This document shows, in pieces, positions 14,244 through 22,680 of a DNA stretch of 37,956 nucleotides. The stretch spans positions 1 to 37,956 of the forward strand of contig WRCY01000018.1 in NCBI GenBank assembly GCA_009783695.1. The letters are read 5' to 3'. Source of the DNA: Oscillospiraceae bacterium (GTDB lineage: Bacteria > Bacillota > Clostridia > Oscillospirales > Ruminococcaceae). The notes beneath the pieces are model-generated. The model was not told where the DNA came from, did not search any database, and saw only the letters and a program-made list of their open reading frames with translations. The position numbers were made by a program, and so were the translations under genes. How positions within the stretch are numbered: the stretch's first letter is position 1; the number at the start of each line of letters is the position of its first letter.

Positions 14244-14927
14244 ATGCCTGCTAAAGAAAAAGAGCAAAAGACAAAAAAACCAAAAGAAAAAATAAACCAA
14301 GCTCTTCCCATAAACCTTCATGTGCGGATTAATTCAATCGTACCGGGTAACGGCAGTAAACTGCGTGCCACAGCATCTGTCGGGATGAACGGCTGCTTCG
14401 CGGTCAGAGGTGTTAAAATTTACGAGGGTCCGAAAGGGTTGTTCGTAACCATGCCGAATTACAAATCGGCGAAAGGCGAATACAGGGATTACTGCCACCC
14501 TGTCACAAAGAAATTCAGAGAACAGCTTAACAATGCCGTACTTGAGGCGTATAGGAAAACCGCGGTACAGCAGGGTCAGATACCTTTTACCGAACTGCCT
14601 CCCGCGTCACCCATGAAAATTGACGTGAGAATAACTGCACTTACGCCCGGCAGTGTAAACCAACGTGCCTCGGCTACGGTTAATTTAAACGACAATTTTG
14701 CACTCAAGGGAATAAAAATCATGGAAGGGCAAAAGGGATTATTCGTACACACGCCGAGCTATAAATCCGGCGAGGAATACAGAGAGCATTACTTCCCGAC
14801 CACAAAAGAATTCCGTGAACAATTTCACGAAGCCGTACTGAACGCTTATGATGCGGCAATCGTCCAAAGTCAGGAATCGGCAGCGCATGAATATTCGGAA
14901 GAACCGGCTATGGCGCAGTCCATGTAA
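14244..14927 (+). CDS. Tandem SpoVG-domain protein
   Basis: 227 residues containing two SpoVG folds. Repeat 1 (about 20-105) has VRINSIVPGNGSKLRATASV, CFAVRGVKIYEGPKGLFVTMP and HPVTKKFREQLNNAVLEAY. Repeat 2 (about 123-210) has VRITALTPGSVNQRASATVN, FALKGIKIMEGQKGLFVHTP and PTTKEFREQFHEAVLNAY. SpoVG is normally a single domain of about 95 residues that binds nucleic acid and affects sporulation and other genes. Fusion of two copies may act as a built-in dimer. It ends SEEPAMAQSM, a variant of the shared tail. Confidence 0.88.
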   Translation: MPAKEKEQKTKKPKEKINQALPINLHVRINSIVPGNGSKLRATASVGMNGCFAVRGVKIYEGPKGLFVTMPNYKSAKGEYRDYCHPVTKKFREQLNNAVLEAYRKTAVQQGQIPFTELPPASPMKIDVRITALTPGSVNQRASATVNLNDNFALKGIKIMEGQKGLFVHTPSYKSGEEYREHYFPTTKEFREQFHEAVLNAYDAAIVQSQESAAHEYSEEPAMAQSM

Positions 14928-14986
14928 TAATCGTTTAATCCCTGCGATTGCAGCGGGTTAGAAATATATAAAACCGGAGGTTACAA

Positions 14987-15196
14987 ATGAAGAAAAAAAT
15001 CCTGTTCCTTGCATTCCGCACCAAAGCAGCCCTCGCAGATACTCACGGGGAGGGGTTCGTAGACACAGCAATTAAGATTTTAATTGCAGTAGTCATCGGT
15101 GCTTTGGTACTTGGCGGGTTGTACGCATTATTCGGCTCAACGGTACTGCCGACCCTAACACAGAGAATCCGTGATATGTTTAATTTCAACGGATAA
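14987..15196 (+). CDS. Small pilin-like membrane peptide (DUF6133-like)
   Basis: 69 residues: a basic N-terminus (KKKILFLAFRTKAAL), then DTHGEGFVDTAIKI and one long hydrophobic span (IAVVIGALVLGGLYALFG), then a short polar end. The layout resembles a Flp-type pilin, with GEG before the span as a possible prepilin peptidase site. A related GEGFID motif is found in the protein at 22282-22680. GGAGG precedes the ATG. A large hairpin follows the gene. It is a candidate major pilin of the element's Tad-type pilus; this is inferred from position and shape. Confidence 0.65.
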   Translation: MKKKILFLAFRTKAALADTHGEGFVDTAIKILIAVVIGALVLGGLYALFGSTVLPTLTQRIRDMFNFNG

Positions 15197-15215
15197 ATCA
15201 CAGCAAGCAATACGG

Positions 15216-15253
15216 TTCGTCCGATTCTTCAATTAATTGATGAATCGGACGAA
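15216..15253 (+). other. Large near-perfect hairpin after the pilin-like gene
   Basis: A 19-base inverted repeat with a single mismatch (left arm from 15216, right arm to 15253, centre TCAATTAATTGA). There is no T tract, so it is not a classic terminator. It may protect the 3' end of the upstream message or reduce read-through. Confidence 0.85.
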
Positions 15254-15293
15254 AATTCGCCGCTTATCATTTTACATGAGAGGAAATCAACAG

Positions 15294-16058
15294 ATGAGAA
15301 TTAATGCAATAATGCATTGTAAATCAATTGGCTTTGAAGCCCAGCCCTGTGAAATAATAAAAACCATTGAAGTGCCGCACCATGAATTCATGTCTCTGCT
15401 CCGTAGTCCTTTAAAAGAGCGGGGTTTTATCGCAGAAAATAACAGTTTCTTAGGTGCCGGCACCGGCAATACCCGCGATTGCCTGTTGTTACTAAGCAAC
15501 GGTTGTGATGACGGTGTCCTTATAGACCCGCAGGGTTATAACTATGCACGCTACAGTTCATTCATACCAAATGCCCGGCAAATTATAAACACGCCTCAAT
15601 ATGAATGTTTGAATGAGTTCGGAAAGTGTTTGTCAAATGCGGCAGATAAAATTGTAAACCGTTTTTATGATTATGACGGATTAAATCCATATCGTGTACT
15701 CATAGATGAAATTGCAAAATACCACGGTTTGGATGAAAATTATGCGCCGCTTTTGGAAGCTATGTTAATTGAACGAGGGCAAAAAAATGGTTTTGACTGC
15801 GAGATAATAGAAGGTGAAATTTTTATTAAAAAGCAAATAACACAGCACAACTCAGAAACACTCGAAACGGAGCGAACAAAACAATTACTTGATAAGGCGT
15901 TAGGCTGGCTCGGGCAAACATCGTCGGGCTCCGACTTATATGAAACCTTGAAAGATACAATCGGCATGACCGATGAAGAAATCGCTTTTGCCGGCTTTAA
16001 CTCGCTTGAAAAATACTTTAACGAGCCGGAAGAAGACCAATCCATAAAAATGGGATAA
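15294..16058 (+). CDS. Conjugative-element protein of unknown function with C-terminal tail
   Basis: 254 residues from ATG 15294, which has GAGAGGAAA eight bases ahead; upstream starts fall inside the hairpin. No membrane span. The N-terminal block VPHHEFMSLLRSPLKERGFI and the C-terminal block DLYETLKDTIGMTDEEIAFAGFNSLEKYF recall small domains on other Bacillota element proteins, but I cannot name them securely. It ends EPEEDQSIKMG. It lies between the pilin-like gene and the prepilin peptidase. Confidence 0.6.
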   Translation: MRINAIMHCKSIGFEAQPCEIIKTIEVPHHEFMSLLRSPLKERGFIAENNSFLGAGTGNTRDCLLLLSNGCDDGVLIDPQGYNYARYSSFIPNARQIINTPQYECLNEFGKCLSNAADKIVNRFYDYDGLNPYRVLIDEIAKYHGLDENYAPLLEAMLIERGQKNGFDCEIIEGEIFIKKQITQHNSETLETERTKQLLDKALGWLGQTSSGSDLYETLKDTIGMTDEEIAFAGFNSLEKYFNEPEEDQSIKMG

Positions 16059-16066
16059 GGAGAAAT

Positions 16067-16495
16067 ATGATTATTATACAAGGTTTTCTGCTCCTTCCGT
16101 TATTCATTACAGCGTCGGTCATTGATATACGCAGGCGTGAAATCCCCGATAGTATCAATATCTTATTCGCACTAACAGGACTGCTCACGTTCAGCCCCGG
16201 CAAATTCATTGGCATCTTAATTGCTCTGCCTTTCCTTATCGCAGCAATTGTCTGTAAAGGGCGAATGGGTGGCGGTGATATTAAATTTATGGCGGCTGCA
16301 GGGTTCATTCTCGGCTTTAAAGCGGCTGTCTTTGCATCTGTTACAGGACTTTCAGCAAGTTTGCTTTTCTGCACCGCCAGACATATATTAAAACGTAGAA
16401 AAGAACGTAATACGGCAATTCCCCTTGCACCGTTTCTTTCATTAGGCTGCACGGCAGCATTTACATTACAACACGGAGGTTTATTTTTATTATGA
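16067..16495 (+). CDS. Prepilin peptidase, A24 family (TadV/CpaA-like)
   Basis: 142 residues, nearly all hydrophobic, about five spans. The two catalytic aspartates are visible as D20 in VIDIRRREIPD and D71 in MGGGDIKF. The short length, without an N-terminal methylase domain, is typical of TadV/CpaA. It would cleave the leader of the pilin-like proteins encoded by the element at the cytoplasmic face of the membrane. First of a tight run of Tad genes; its stop overlaps the next start (ATGA). Confidence 0.88.
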   Translation: MIIIQGFLLLPLFITASVIDIRRREIPDSINILFALTGLLTFSPGKFIGILIALPFLIAAIVCKGRMGGGDIKFMAAAGFILGFKAAVFASVTGLSASLLFCTARHILKRRKERNTAIPLAPFLSLGCTAAFTLQHGGLFLL

Positions 16496-17295
16496 GTTTT
16501 TTTAAAAACAGAACAGTTCTCGGTATTATCTGCATTATCCTTTCGCTTTTCATTTGTTTTGCGGTAGTACCGTCCTTCAATAACAGCGCGTCGCAGAAAA
16601 CGCAAATCATCCGCGTGACAAGCGATATACGCGCCGGCGAGATGATTACGGAAAATATGCTTCAAACTGTAGAGGTCGGCGCGTTCAATTTGCCGAATAA
16701 CGTGGTGCGGGATACCGATACAGTTGTAGGCAGGTTCGCAACGGCAGACCTTACTATCGGCGACTATATCATAAATACTAAATTATCCGATACACCGGCA
16801 GCGGTAAACGCGTATCTGTATAACTTAGATGGCAGTAAGCATGCCATATCCGTAACAGTGCGAAGTCTCGCCACAGGACTCTCCGGAATGCTGATGCCGG
16901 GGGATGTTGTTTCGGTTATAGCCCCGGATTATAAAAAGATGGGATTAACAGTGATTCCGCCCGAGCTTCAGTTTGTCGAGGTTATAGCCGTAACCGCTAA
17001 CAGCGGTAATGATGCCCGTTCGTCATCGGATAGCCGTGACGATGAAAACGACCGTGAGCTCCCGGCAACCGTAACTCTGCTCGTCCGACCGGAACAAGCA
17101 AATATCTTGGTACATTTAGAAGCGGACGGCAAGCTGCATATCGCGTTGGTATACCGCGGTATGAGCGAAAGTGCAGCGTTATTCATTGAAGCGCAAGACA
17201 TAATTATTGACGGAATATATTATCCGCCCGAAGATGAAGATTCTGACGTTGATGAATCGGAAATAAATTTTCACATGGAGGAATCAGATGTTTAA
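16492..17295 (+). CDS. cpaB: CpaB/RcpC-like pilus assembly protein (SAF domain)
   Basis: 267 residues. One N-terminal membrane span (GIICIILSLFICFAVV), then a SAF domain (IIRVTSDIRAGEMITENML, VVGRFATADLTIGDYIINTKL), then a second domain (HAISVTVRSLATGLSGMLMPGDVVSVIA, VTLLVRPEQANILVHLEADGKLHIAL) as in CpaB. It ends acidic. In Gram-negative Tad systems CpaB works with the secretin; here, with no outer membrane, it is probably an extracytoplasmic pilus guide. It overlaps the genes on both sides. Confidence 0.8.
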   Translation: MSFFKNRTVLGIICIILSLFICFAVVPSFNNSASQKTQIIRVTSDIRAGEMITENMLQTVEVGAFNLPNNVVRDTDTVVGRFATADLTIGDYIINTKLSDTPAAVNAYLYNLDGSKHAISVTVRSLATGLSGMLMPGDVVSVIAPDYKKMGLTVIPPELQFVEVIAVTANSGNDARSSSDSRDDENDRELPATVTLLVRPEQANILVHLEADGKLHIALVYRGMSESAALFIEAQDIIIDGIYYPPEDEDSDVDESEINFHMEESDV

Positions 17296-18103
17296 TTTTT
17301 TGAAAGGCAGTGTGTTCTCTCGCGGAGGTGAAAGAAGTCCTGATGACCGTGATTTCGATAAAGGCGGCAGAGCTCTCGCCGTATGGGGCAGCCCCGGTGC
17401 CGGCAAGACAATCACAGCGGTTAAAATCGCGAAATATTTGGCAGAAAAGAAAAAGAAAACCGCTCTGCTGCTCTGCGATATGACAGCACCCATGCTGCCT
17501 TGTATATGCTCGTCATCCGACCTTGAAAACGAACGTTCGCTCGGCAGTATACTCGCTGCCACAACCGTGACTGAACAGCTCGTGAAACTCAATTGCGTGC
17601 TTCATAAAAAATTAGATTTTCTTGCCATTGTCGGTATGCTTAAAGGCGAAAACGAATACACCTACCCACCTTACAGCGCGAAGCAGGCGAAGGAACTGCT
17701 TGAATCTTTGCATCGCATTGCACCTTATGTCGTTATTGACTGCGGAAGCTATATCTCCAATGATATACTCTCGGCAGTGGCACTGATGGAAAGTGATGCC
17801 GTGCTGCGGCTCGTCAATTGCGATTTAAAGTCAATCAGTTACCTTTCAAGCCAGCTTCCGCTCTTAAAAGACAACAAGTGGGATTCTGATAAGCAGTATA
17901 AAGTAGCGGCGAATATCAAGAAACAGGAAGCAAGTGAACAGGTGGAACACGCGCTGGGAAGCGTGGCGTTCCGGCTCCCCCACTCCAACGAGCTTGAAAA
18001 CCAATACCTCGCCGGCGATTTATTCAAAGATTTATCAATGAGCGATAGCAAGGGCTTCCGCAAAGAAATTGAGAAAATATGCGCGGAGGTGTTTGGATGT
18101 TAG
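17288..18103 (+). CDS. CpaE/TadZ-like P-loop ATPase
   Basis: 271 residues. Walker A GSPGAGKT at 34-41, then KKTALLLCDMTAPML in the position of the MinD-type A' region, and VVIDCGSYISND as the Walker B-like strand. MinD/ParA-type proteins CpaE or TadZ localise the Tad machine at a cell site. The typical receiver-like N-terminal domain is absent; only a 30-residue leader precedes the P-loop. GGAGG precedes the ATG, which overlaps the end of cpaB. The next ATG (18097) lies inside its last codons, so translation is coupled. Confidence 0.75.
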   Translation: MFNFLKGSVFSRGGERSPDDRDFDKGGRALAVWGSPGAGKTITAVKIAKYLAEKKKKTALLLCDMTAPMLPCICSSSDLENERSLGSILAATTVTEQLVKLNCVLHKKLDFLAIVGMLKGENEYTYPPYSAKQAKELLESLHRIAPYVVIDCGSYISNDILSAVALMESDAVLRLVNCDLKSISYLSSQLPLLKDNKWDSDKQYKVAANIKKQEASEQVEHALGSVAFRLPHSNELENQYLAGDLFKDLSMSDSKGFRKEIEKICAEVFGC

Positions 18104-19587
18104 GTGAGTGCAGGAGTCAGGGATTAGGTTTTAAGAATCAAGGAGCAGAAATTAAAGAGCAATATTCCGAATATAACCTCAGGAAAGGTCATGCGGCGCA
18201 AAAGGCGGCGAATAACGCCAAAGGTTCTGTTGCGCCCCGGTCACATGACCTGTTTTTCACGGCAGACAGCGGCGGTCAGGAGTTCGGCGATGTACTGCGC
18301 GATGTGCAGGAATATATTTCGTCGAAGCATTCAACTTTAATTCTTGATGGCGGCAACGATGACGTCAAAGAACAGGTGAAGCGGTATATAACCAAGTATG
18401 TACAGGATTACCGCATTGCCGTTGCCGGCATGACTTCGACCGAGCTGATTGACACCCTGTACACCGAGATGGCTGAGTTTGGATTCTTAACAAAATACAT
18501 CTTCGGAACAGGCATTGAGGAAATCAATCTTAACAGCTGGAATGACATTGTCGTGCATTACAGCGACGGCAGGGTTGAAAAAATCAACGAACGCTTTGAT
18601 TCGCCGCACCACGGCATTAACGTAGTTCGACGTATGCTTCATACATCGGGAATTGTTCTTGATAACGCGAGCCCCACAGCCAATGCCAGCTTATCGAAGA
18701 ATATCCGTATTGCTGCACTCAAAACCCCTGTCGTGGACGATGATGTCGGCATCGCTGCGTCAATCAGAATCGTAAACCCGCAGCGGCTCCAAAAAGATGA
18801 TTTCGTGCGCGGCGGTACGGCAACGGCGGAAATGTTAGATTTCCTGACAGCTTGTCTGCGTTACGGCGCGAGTATCTGTGTAGCCGGCGCTACCGGCAGC
18901 GGAAAGACTACCGTCGCGGGTTGGATGCTGACGACTATTCCCGACCATCTGAGGTTATTCACGATTGAGAACGGCTCCCGTGAGCTTGACCTGGTGCGTT
19001 ATGACGAAAACAATAATGTCCGTAACAATGTAATTCATACGATTACCCATTATAGCGATAATGAAGCACAGTGCATTACACAGGAAAACTTACTTGATAT
19101 GGCGCTCCGATTCCATCCGGATATTATCTGCGTGGGTGAAATGCGTTCAGCGGAAGCCTACGCAGCACAGGAAGCCGGACGTACCGGGCATACACTATTG
19201 ACTACGATTCACTCCAACAGCGCGGAAGCAACACATTACCGTATGATGACGCTCTGTAAGCGTGCTCATGAAATGAAGGACGAAACCTTGATGGCACTTG
19301 TCGCCGAGGCGTTTCCGATTATCGTTTTCGCCAAGCAGCTTGAGGATAAATCTCGCAAAATCATGCAGATTATGGAATGTGAAATGACCCCGGACGGTCA
19401 GCGGAAGTATCATTCATTGTATAAATACAATATTAAAGAAACCCGCTTTGAGAATAACCGCTTTATAATTGACGGACAGCATATAATTGAACGTCCGATA
19501 TCGGAATCGCTGGAGCATAAATTTTTAGAGAATGGTATGCCGCAGAATGAACTTGAAAAATTGAAGAAAGGAAGAGCAAAAAAATGA
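18097..19587 (+). CDS. cpaF: CpaF/TadA pilus assembly ATPase
   Basis: 496 residues from ATG 18097, with GGAGGTG just upstream. It follows the CpaF plan: an N-terminal helical part, GTGIEEINLNSWNDIVVHY, the arginine-rich RIVNPQRLQKDDFVRGG, Walker A GATGSGKTT near 263-271, Walker B region DIICVGEMRSAEA and HTLLTTIHSNSA (His box). This VirB11/GspE-family hexameric ATPase powers pilus assembly at the membrane. The enzyme could also serve the element's secretion channel, since Gram-positive T4SS loci normally lack VirB11. Confidence 0.92.
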   Translation: MLGECRSQGLGFKNQGAEIKEQYSEYNLRKGHAAQKAANNAKGSVAPRSHDLFFTADSGGQEFGDVLRDVQEYISSKHSTLILDGGNDDVKEQVKRYITKYVQDYRIAVAGMTSTELIDTLYTEMAEFGFLTKYIFGTGIEEINLNSWNDIVVHYSDGRVEKINERFDSPHHGINVVRRMLHTSGIVLDNASPTANASLSKNIRIAALKTPVVDDDVGIAASIRIVNPQRLQKDDFVRGGTATAEMLDFLTACLRYGASICVAGATGSGKTTVAGWMLTTIPDHLRLFTIENGSRELDLVRYDENNNVRNNVIHTITHYSDNEAQCITQENLLDMALRFHPDIICVGEMRSAEAYAAQEAGRTGHTLLTTIHSNSAEATHYRMMTLCKRAHEMKDETLMALVAEAFPIIVFAKQLEDKSRKIMQIMECEMTPDGQRKYHSLYKYNIKETRFENNRFIIDGQHIIERPISESLEHKFLENGMPQNELEKLKKGRAKK

Positions 19588-20513
19588 CAACAACCCTGCT
19601 CCTCGCCTGTGCCGGTATGATTACCGGCTTTTTTATTTTACTCAGCATAAAACCGCTTGACTTCACTGAAGGTGTGTTCCATATGCTGACAAATAAACCG
19701 AAATCGCTCCGCGCGGAAATAAAAGAATCTGTCGGCAGAAAGAAACCGAACATCTTCAAACGCGAAATCACAGAAGCTCAGAATGTGCTCACCATGACCG
19801 GCAGGAGCCGGATGTTTCCGCTCGTCTGCGCCGCTTCTCTGCTGTGTTTTATCGGCGGAGCGGCTCTCTCCATTATGCTCGGTAATATGCTCCTTGTGCC
19901 TGTGATGGCGGTCGGAATGATGTTCGTGCCGTTTTGGTATGTAAAAATCATGGCGAATAATTATAAGAAAGAAATAAACTCCGAGCTTGAAACGGCACTG
20001 TCAATCATCACTACGGCATATCTGCGCTGTGAGGATATAATCACGGCTGTTACGGAAAACCTTGATTATCTGAACCCACCCGCAAAAGCCGTGTTCGCGG
20101 ATTTTCTGTCGCAGGTACAGCTCATAAATCCCGATATTGATGCAGCACTGCGTGTAATGAAAACCCGTATAGACAACGATGTTTTCCGCGAATGGGTTGA
20201 TGCTGTCGCCGCTTGTCAGCATGACCGGAGCCTCAAATCCACGCTGACCCCGATTGTGGCGAAGCTTTCGGATATCCGTGTGGTTAATGCCGAGATGGAG
20301 TTTTTAATCTTCGAGCCGAGGAAAGAATTCATAACGATGATGATTCTTGTGCTTGCGAACATTCCGCTGATGTATTTCCTCAACCGGGATTGGTACAACA
20401 CGCTGATGCATACCCTGCTGGGTCACGTAATACTGGCAATCACCGCGGCGGTTATATTTATTTCCACCGCCTGTGTGTTAAAGCTGACTAAACCTATTGA
20501 GTATCGGAGGTAA
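19584..20513 (+). CDS. tadB: TadB-like inner membrane platform protein
   Basis: 309 residues. N-terminal span, two spans near 75-115, a cytoplasmic GspF-like helical region (INSELETALSIITTAYLRCEDIITAV, RIDNDVFREWVDAVAACQHD) and two C-terminal spans. This matches TadB of the type II secretion F family. It overlaps cpaF by an ATGA. Together with TadC it would form the membrane base on which CpaF acts. Confidence 0.82.
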   Translation: MTTTLLLACAGMITGFFILLSIKPLDFTEGVFHMLTNKPKSLRAEIKESVGRKKPNIFKREITEAQNVLTMTGRSRMFPLVCAASLLCFIGGAALSIMLGNMLLVPVMAVGMMFVPFWYVKIMANNYKKEINSELETALSIITTAYLRCEDIITAVTENLDYLNPPAKAVFADFLSQVQLINPDIDAALRVMKTRIDNDVFREWVDAVAACQHDRSLKSTLTPIVAKLSDIRVVNAEMEFLIFEPRKEFITMMILVLANIPLMYFLNRDWYNTLMHTLLGHVILAITAAVIFISTACVLKLTKPIEYRR

Positions 20514-20518
20514 CGATA

Positions 20519-21391
20519 ATGCTCGCACTACTATTTTTATTCGGCGGATTACTCGCCGCGGGATTCTTCTTCATTGCCGCCGACAGGCTGAGAATCCCCA
20601 CTCTTGCCGCCACTAACGCAATGCGGGGTTCCGGAAAGAAATCAAAAAAGCTTGAACAGGTCTTGGAGGCATGGCTGATGAGCACGGCTGTGAAAATATC
20701 CCGATTCATCCGTATGGACGAATACAAACGTAGCAGGATGAAAAACATCCTTAAAGCCGCAGGAATCCGGCTCACGCCGGAGGAATACATGGGATACGCC
20801 TATGTCAAGACCGGCGCGACTCTATCGGGAGTGCTTATGTGTCTGATGATTGTCCCTCTCCTCTCGCCTGTATTTGTGTTTCTTGCAATCGCTGTTTATT
20901 TCAAGGAAACCCGCAAGGCAGATGAACAGTTGAAAGCAATTAGAGAGCGTATCGAACGCGACCTACCTCGCTTTGTCATGACGATTGAGCAGGAACTCAA
21001 AACTACTCGCGACGTGCTCGGAATCCTCGAAAACTACAAGAAGAACGCCGGTGAAGCTCTGCGGCATGAACTTGACATCGTCTGCGCGGATATGCGTTCA
21101 TCAAGCTACGAAGTGGCGTTGACACGGTTCGAGGCACGGTTCAACTCTCCGCAGTTATCGGACGTAGTGCGCGGTTTAATAGGAGTTTTACGCGGCGATG
21201 ACGGCGGTGTGTATTTTCAAATGCTGGCGCATGATTTCAAGCTGTATGAGCTTCAGAAATTAAAGAAAGAAGCACAGAAAATCCCACCGAAGGTACGGAA
21301 ATATAGCTTTTTCATGCTGATGTGCTTTCTTTTCACCTACCTTGCGATTATTGCAGTTGAAATCATGTCGAGTCTTGGAAATTTATTTTAA
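20519..21391 (+). CDS. tadC: TadC-like inner membrane platform protein
   Basis: 290 residues. Same plan as TadB: N-terminal span, paired spans near 85-125, a GspF-like cytoplasmic region (IERDLPRFVMTIEQELKTTRDVLGILENY) and a final span. GGAGG lies 8 bases before the ATG. It ends the six-gene Tad run. The next gene begins a separately promoted toxin-antitoxin cassette. Confidence 0.82.
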   Translation: MLALLFLFGGLLAAGFFFIAADRLRIPTLAATNAMRGSGKKSKKLEQVLEAWLMSTAVKISRFIRMDEYKRSRMKNILKAAGIRLTPEEYMGYAYVKTGATLSGVLMCLMIVPLLSPVFVFLAIAVYFKETRKADEQLKAIRERIERDLPRFVMTIEQELKTTRDVLGILENYKKNAGEALRHELDIVCADMRSSSYEVALTRFEARFNSPQLSDVVRGLIGVLRGDDGGVYFQMLAHDFKLYELQKLKKEAQKIPPKVRKYSFFMLMCFLFTYLAIIAVEIMSSLGNLF

Positions 21392-21418
21392 AAACCCCTT
21401 TATTTTTCATAAAAAGTA

Positions 21419-21427
21419 TGGTATACT
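21419..21427 (+). promoter_or_regulatory. Extended -10 promoter of the MNT-HEPN cassette
   Basis: TGGTATACT (TGn plus TATACT) 24 bases before the GTG start at 21451. The -35 region is weak, which an extended -10 can offset. It lies after the tadC stop. Confidence 0.55.
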
Positions 21428-21450
21428 GATAAGGAAACGAGGTGATTTTT

Positions 21451-21792
21451 GTGTGCAGACAGTCAATGATGAAAAATATAATGAGTGCGTTCACTGATGA
21501 ATGCAGGGTTTTATTTGGTGACAGACTCAACGACATCCGGCTTTTCGGTTCATATGCGCGGGGTGATTTTAACGACGATTCTGATATTGATGTAATGGTT
21601 ATCGTTGACATGGATTATTCTGAAGCAAGAAAATATCTTGAAAGAGTATGTGAAATTGCATTTGAAATTGATTCTGATTCCCACACAATTATTTCACCAA
21701 TAATACGAAGCAGGCGCGATTACGAAATACGTAAGAAATTACCGGGCTTTTACAGGAATGTTGAAACGGAAGGAGTGAGCATGTATGCCTGA
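21451..21792 (+). CDS. MNT-family nucleotidyltransferase (antitoxin)
   Basis: 113 residues. Start GTG 21451 is chosen for GAGGTG seven bases ahead. The minimal nucleotidyltransferase motif GSYARGDFNDDSDID (residues 33-47) includes both metal-binding aspartates, so the enzyme looks active. In known MNT-HEPN pairs the MNT protein neutralises the HEPN RNase, in some cases by adding AMP to a tyrosine. It overlaps the HEPN gene by eight bases, with its own promoter upstream. Confidence 0.88.
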   Translation: MCRQSMMKNIMSAFTDECRVLFGDRLNDIRLFGSYARGDFNDDSDIDVMVIVDMDYSEARKYLERVCEIAFEIDSDSHTIISPIIRSRRDYEIRKKLPGFYRNVETEGVSMYA

Positions 21793-22216
21793 TAATTCAC
21801 GGCAGGATTTATCAATGTATCGTTTGGAAAAATCAGCTGATGACTTAGATACGGCTCGTATTAATCTTGACTCATGTAAGTATAATGCCGCTATAAACAG
21901 GGCGTATTATTCAATCTTTCACGCAATGAGAGCGGTGTTCGCACTGGATAATAAGGATTACAGCAAACATTCGGCGGTAATTAGTTTCTTTAACAAGGAA
22001 TATATACTGACTGAGCAATTCGACAGGAATTTCGGTAAAATAATCAGAATGGCGGGTGCTTTGCGAAATGCAAGCGATTATGAAGATTACCAACAGATTG
22101 ACCGTGAAGAAGCCGAGGAAATAATAGAAAAAGCTGATAATTTCTACCAAGCTGTCAAGCTCCACGTCGAACAACGTATAGAACCGGAGCAGACAAATAC
22201 ACAAACACTCGGTTAA
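21785..22216 (+). CDS. HEPN-domain protein (toxin)
   Basis: 143 residues, all-helical. KYNAAINRAYYSIFHAMRAVF is the core HEPN helix with its R-A-Y-Y pattern, and ALRNASDYEDY resembles the RNxxDY active-site region of this HEPN subgroup, with tyrosines that could be AMP targets. Pairing with the overlapping MNT gene supports a toxin-antitoxin role, which would help keep the element. Alternatively it is an abortive-infection module. A terminator follows 18 bases after the stop. Confidence 0.85.
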   Translation: MPDNSRQDLSMYRLEKSADDLDTARINLDSCKYNAAINRAYYSIFHAMRAVFALDNKDYSKHSAVISFFNKEYILTEQFDRNFGKIIRMAGALRNASDYEDYQQIDREEAEEIIEKADNFYQAVKLHVEQRIEPEQTNTQTLG

Positions 22217-22233
22217 ATAATTTCGATATTATC

Positions 22234-22261
22234 GCGGCACCAGCAAAGGTGCCGCTATTTT
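22234..22261 (+). terminator. Intrinsic terminator after the HEPN gene
   Basis: Perfect 8-base stem GCGGCACC/GGTGCCGC, six-base loop, then TATTTTA. It closes the MNT-HEPN cassette and sits 20 bases before the next start. Confidence 0.8.
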
Positions 22262-22281
22262 ATGTAAAGGAGATGTTCATA

Positions 22282-22680
22282 TTGATTGCAAGAATACTAC
22301 GGCAAAAACGCGGCGAGGGGTTCATAGATGTGGTTGTTTTGGTCTTATGCTCCATGATGGTCATAGCATTAGCGGTTAGAATACTGCCTATCTTTGTAGA
22401 GAAGAACCAGCTTGACACTTTCGCTACCGAGCTAATTCGGGAAATAGAAATATCGGGGCGGGTCGGAGTTGAAACAACTATTAGAGCCGGCGAGCTCAGC
22501 GACAGATTGGGAATTAATCCGACGATTACGTGGTCGGCTACAGGAAATATTCAGTTGAATCAGGAAGTCACGGTTACACTGACCCTTCAGCGAAATCTCG
22601 GTCTGTTCGGAGGGTTCGGGAGCTTCCCCGTGACACTGACTTCAAGAGCGAGCGGAAAGGGTGGTGTGTACTGGAAATGA
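22282..22680 (+). CDS. Pseudopilin-like membrane protein (DUF4320-like)
   Basis: 132 residues from TTG 22282; AAAGGAG is nine bases ahead, whereas the in-frame ATG at 22273 abuts it and the GTG at 22249 lies in the terminator stem. The N-terminus MIARILRQKRGEGFIDVVVLVL leads into one hydrophobic span, then a soluble domain (TFATELIREIEISGRVGVET) as in TadE/F-type or DUF4320 pseudopilins. GEGFID matches GEGFVD in the small pilin-like peptide at 14987. Likely a minor pilin processed by the prepilin peptidase at 16067. Confidence 0.7.
   Translation: MIARILRQKRGEGFIDVVVLVLCSMMVIALAVRILPIFVEKNQLDTFATELIREIEISGRVGVETTIRAGELSDRLGINPTITWSATGNIQLNQEVTVTLTLQRNLGLFGGFGSFPVTLTSRASGKGGVYWK

Noticed and set aside
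16018-16665. 215-codon minus-strand open frame
   Set aside because: Antisense to the prepilin peptidase and cpaB, both with clear motifs; no independent support.
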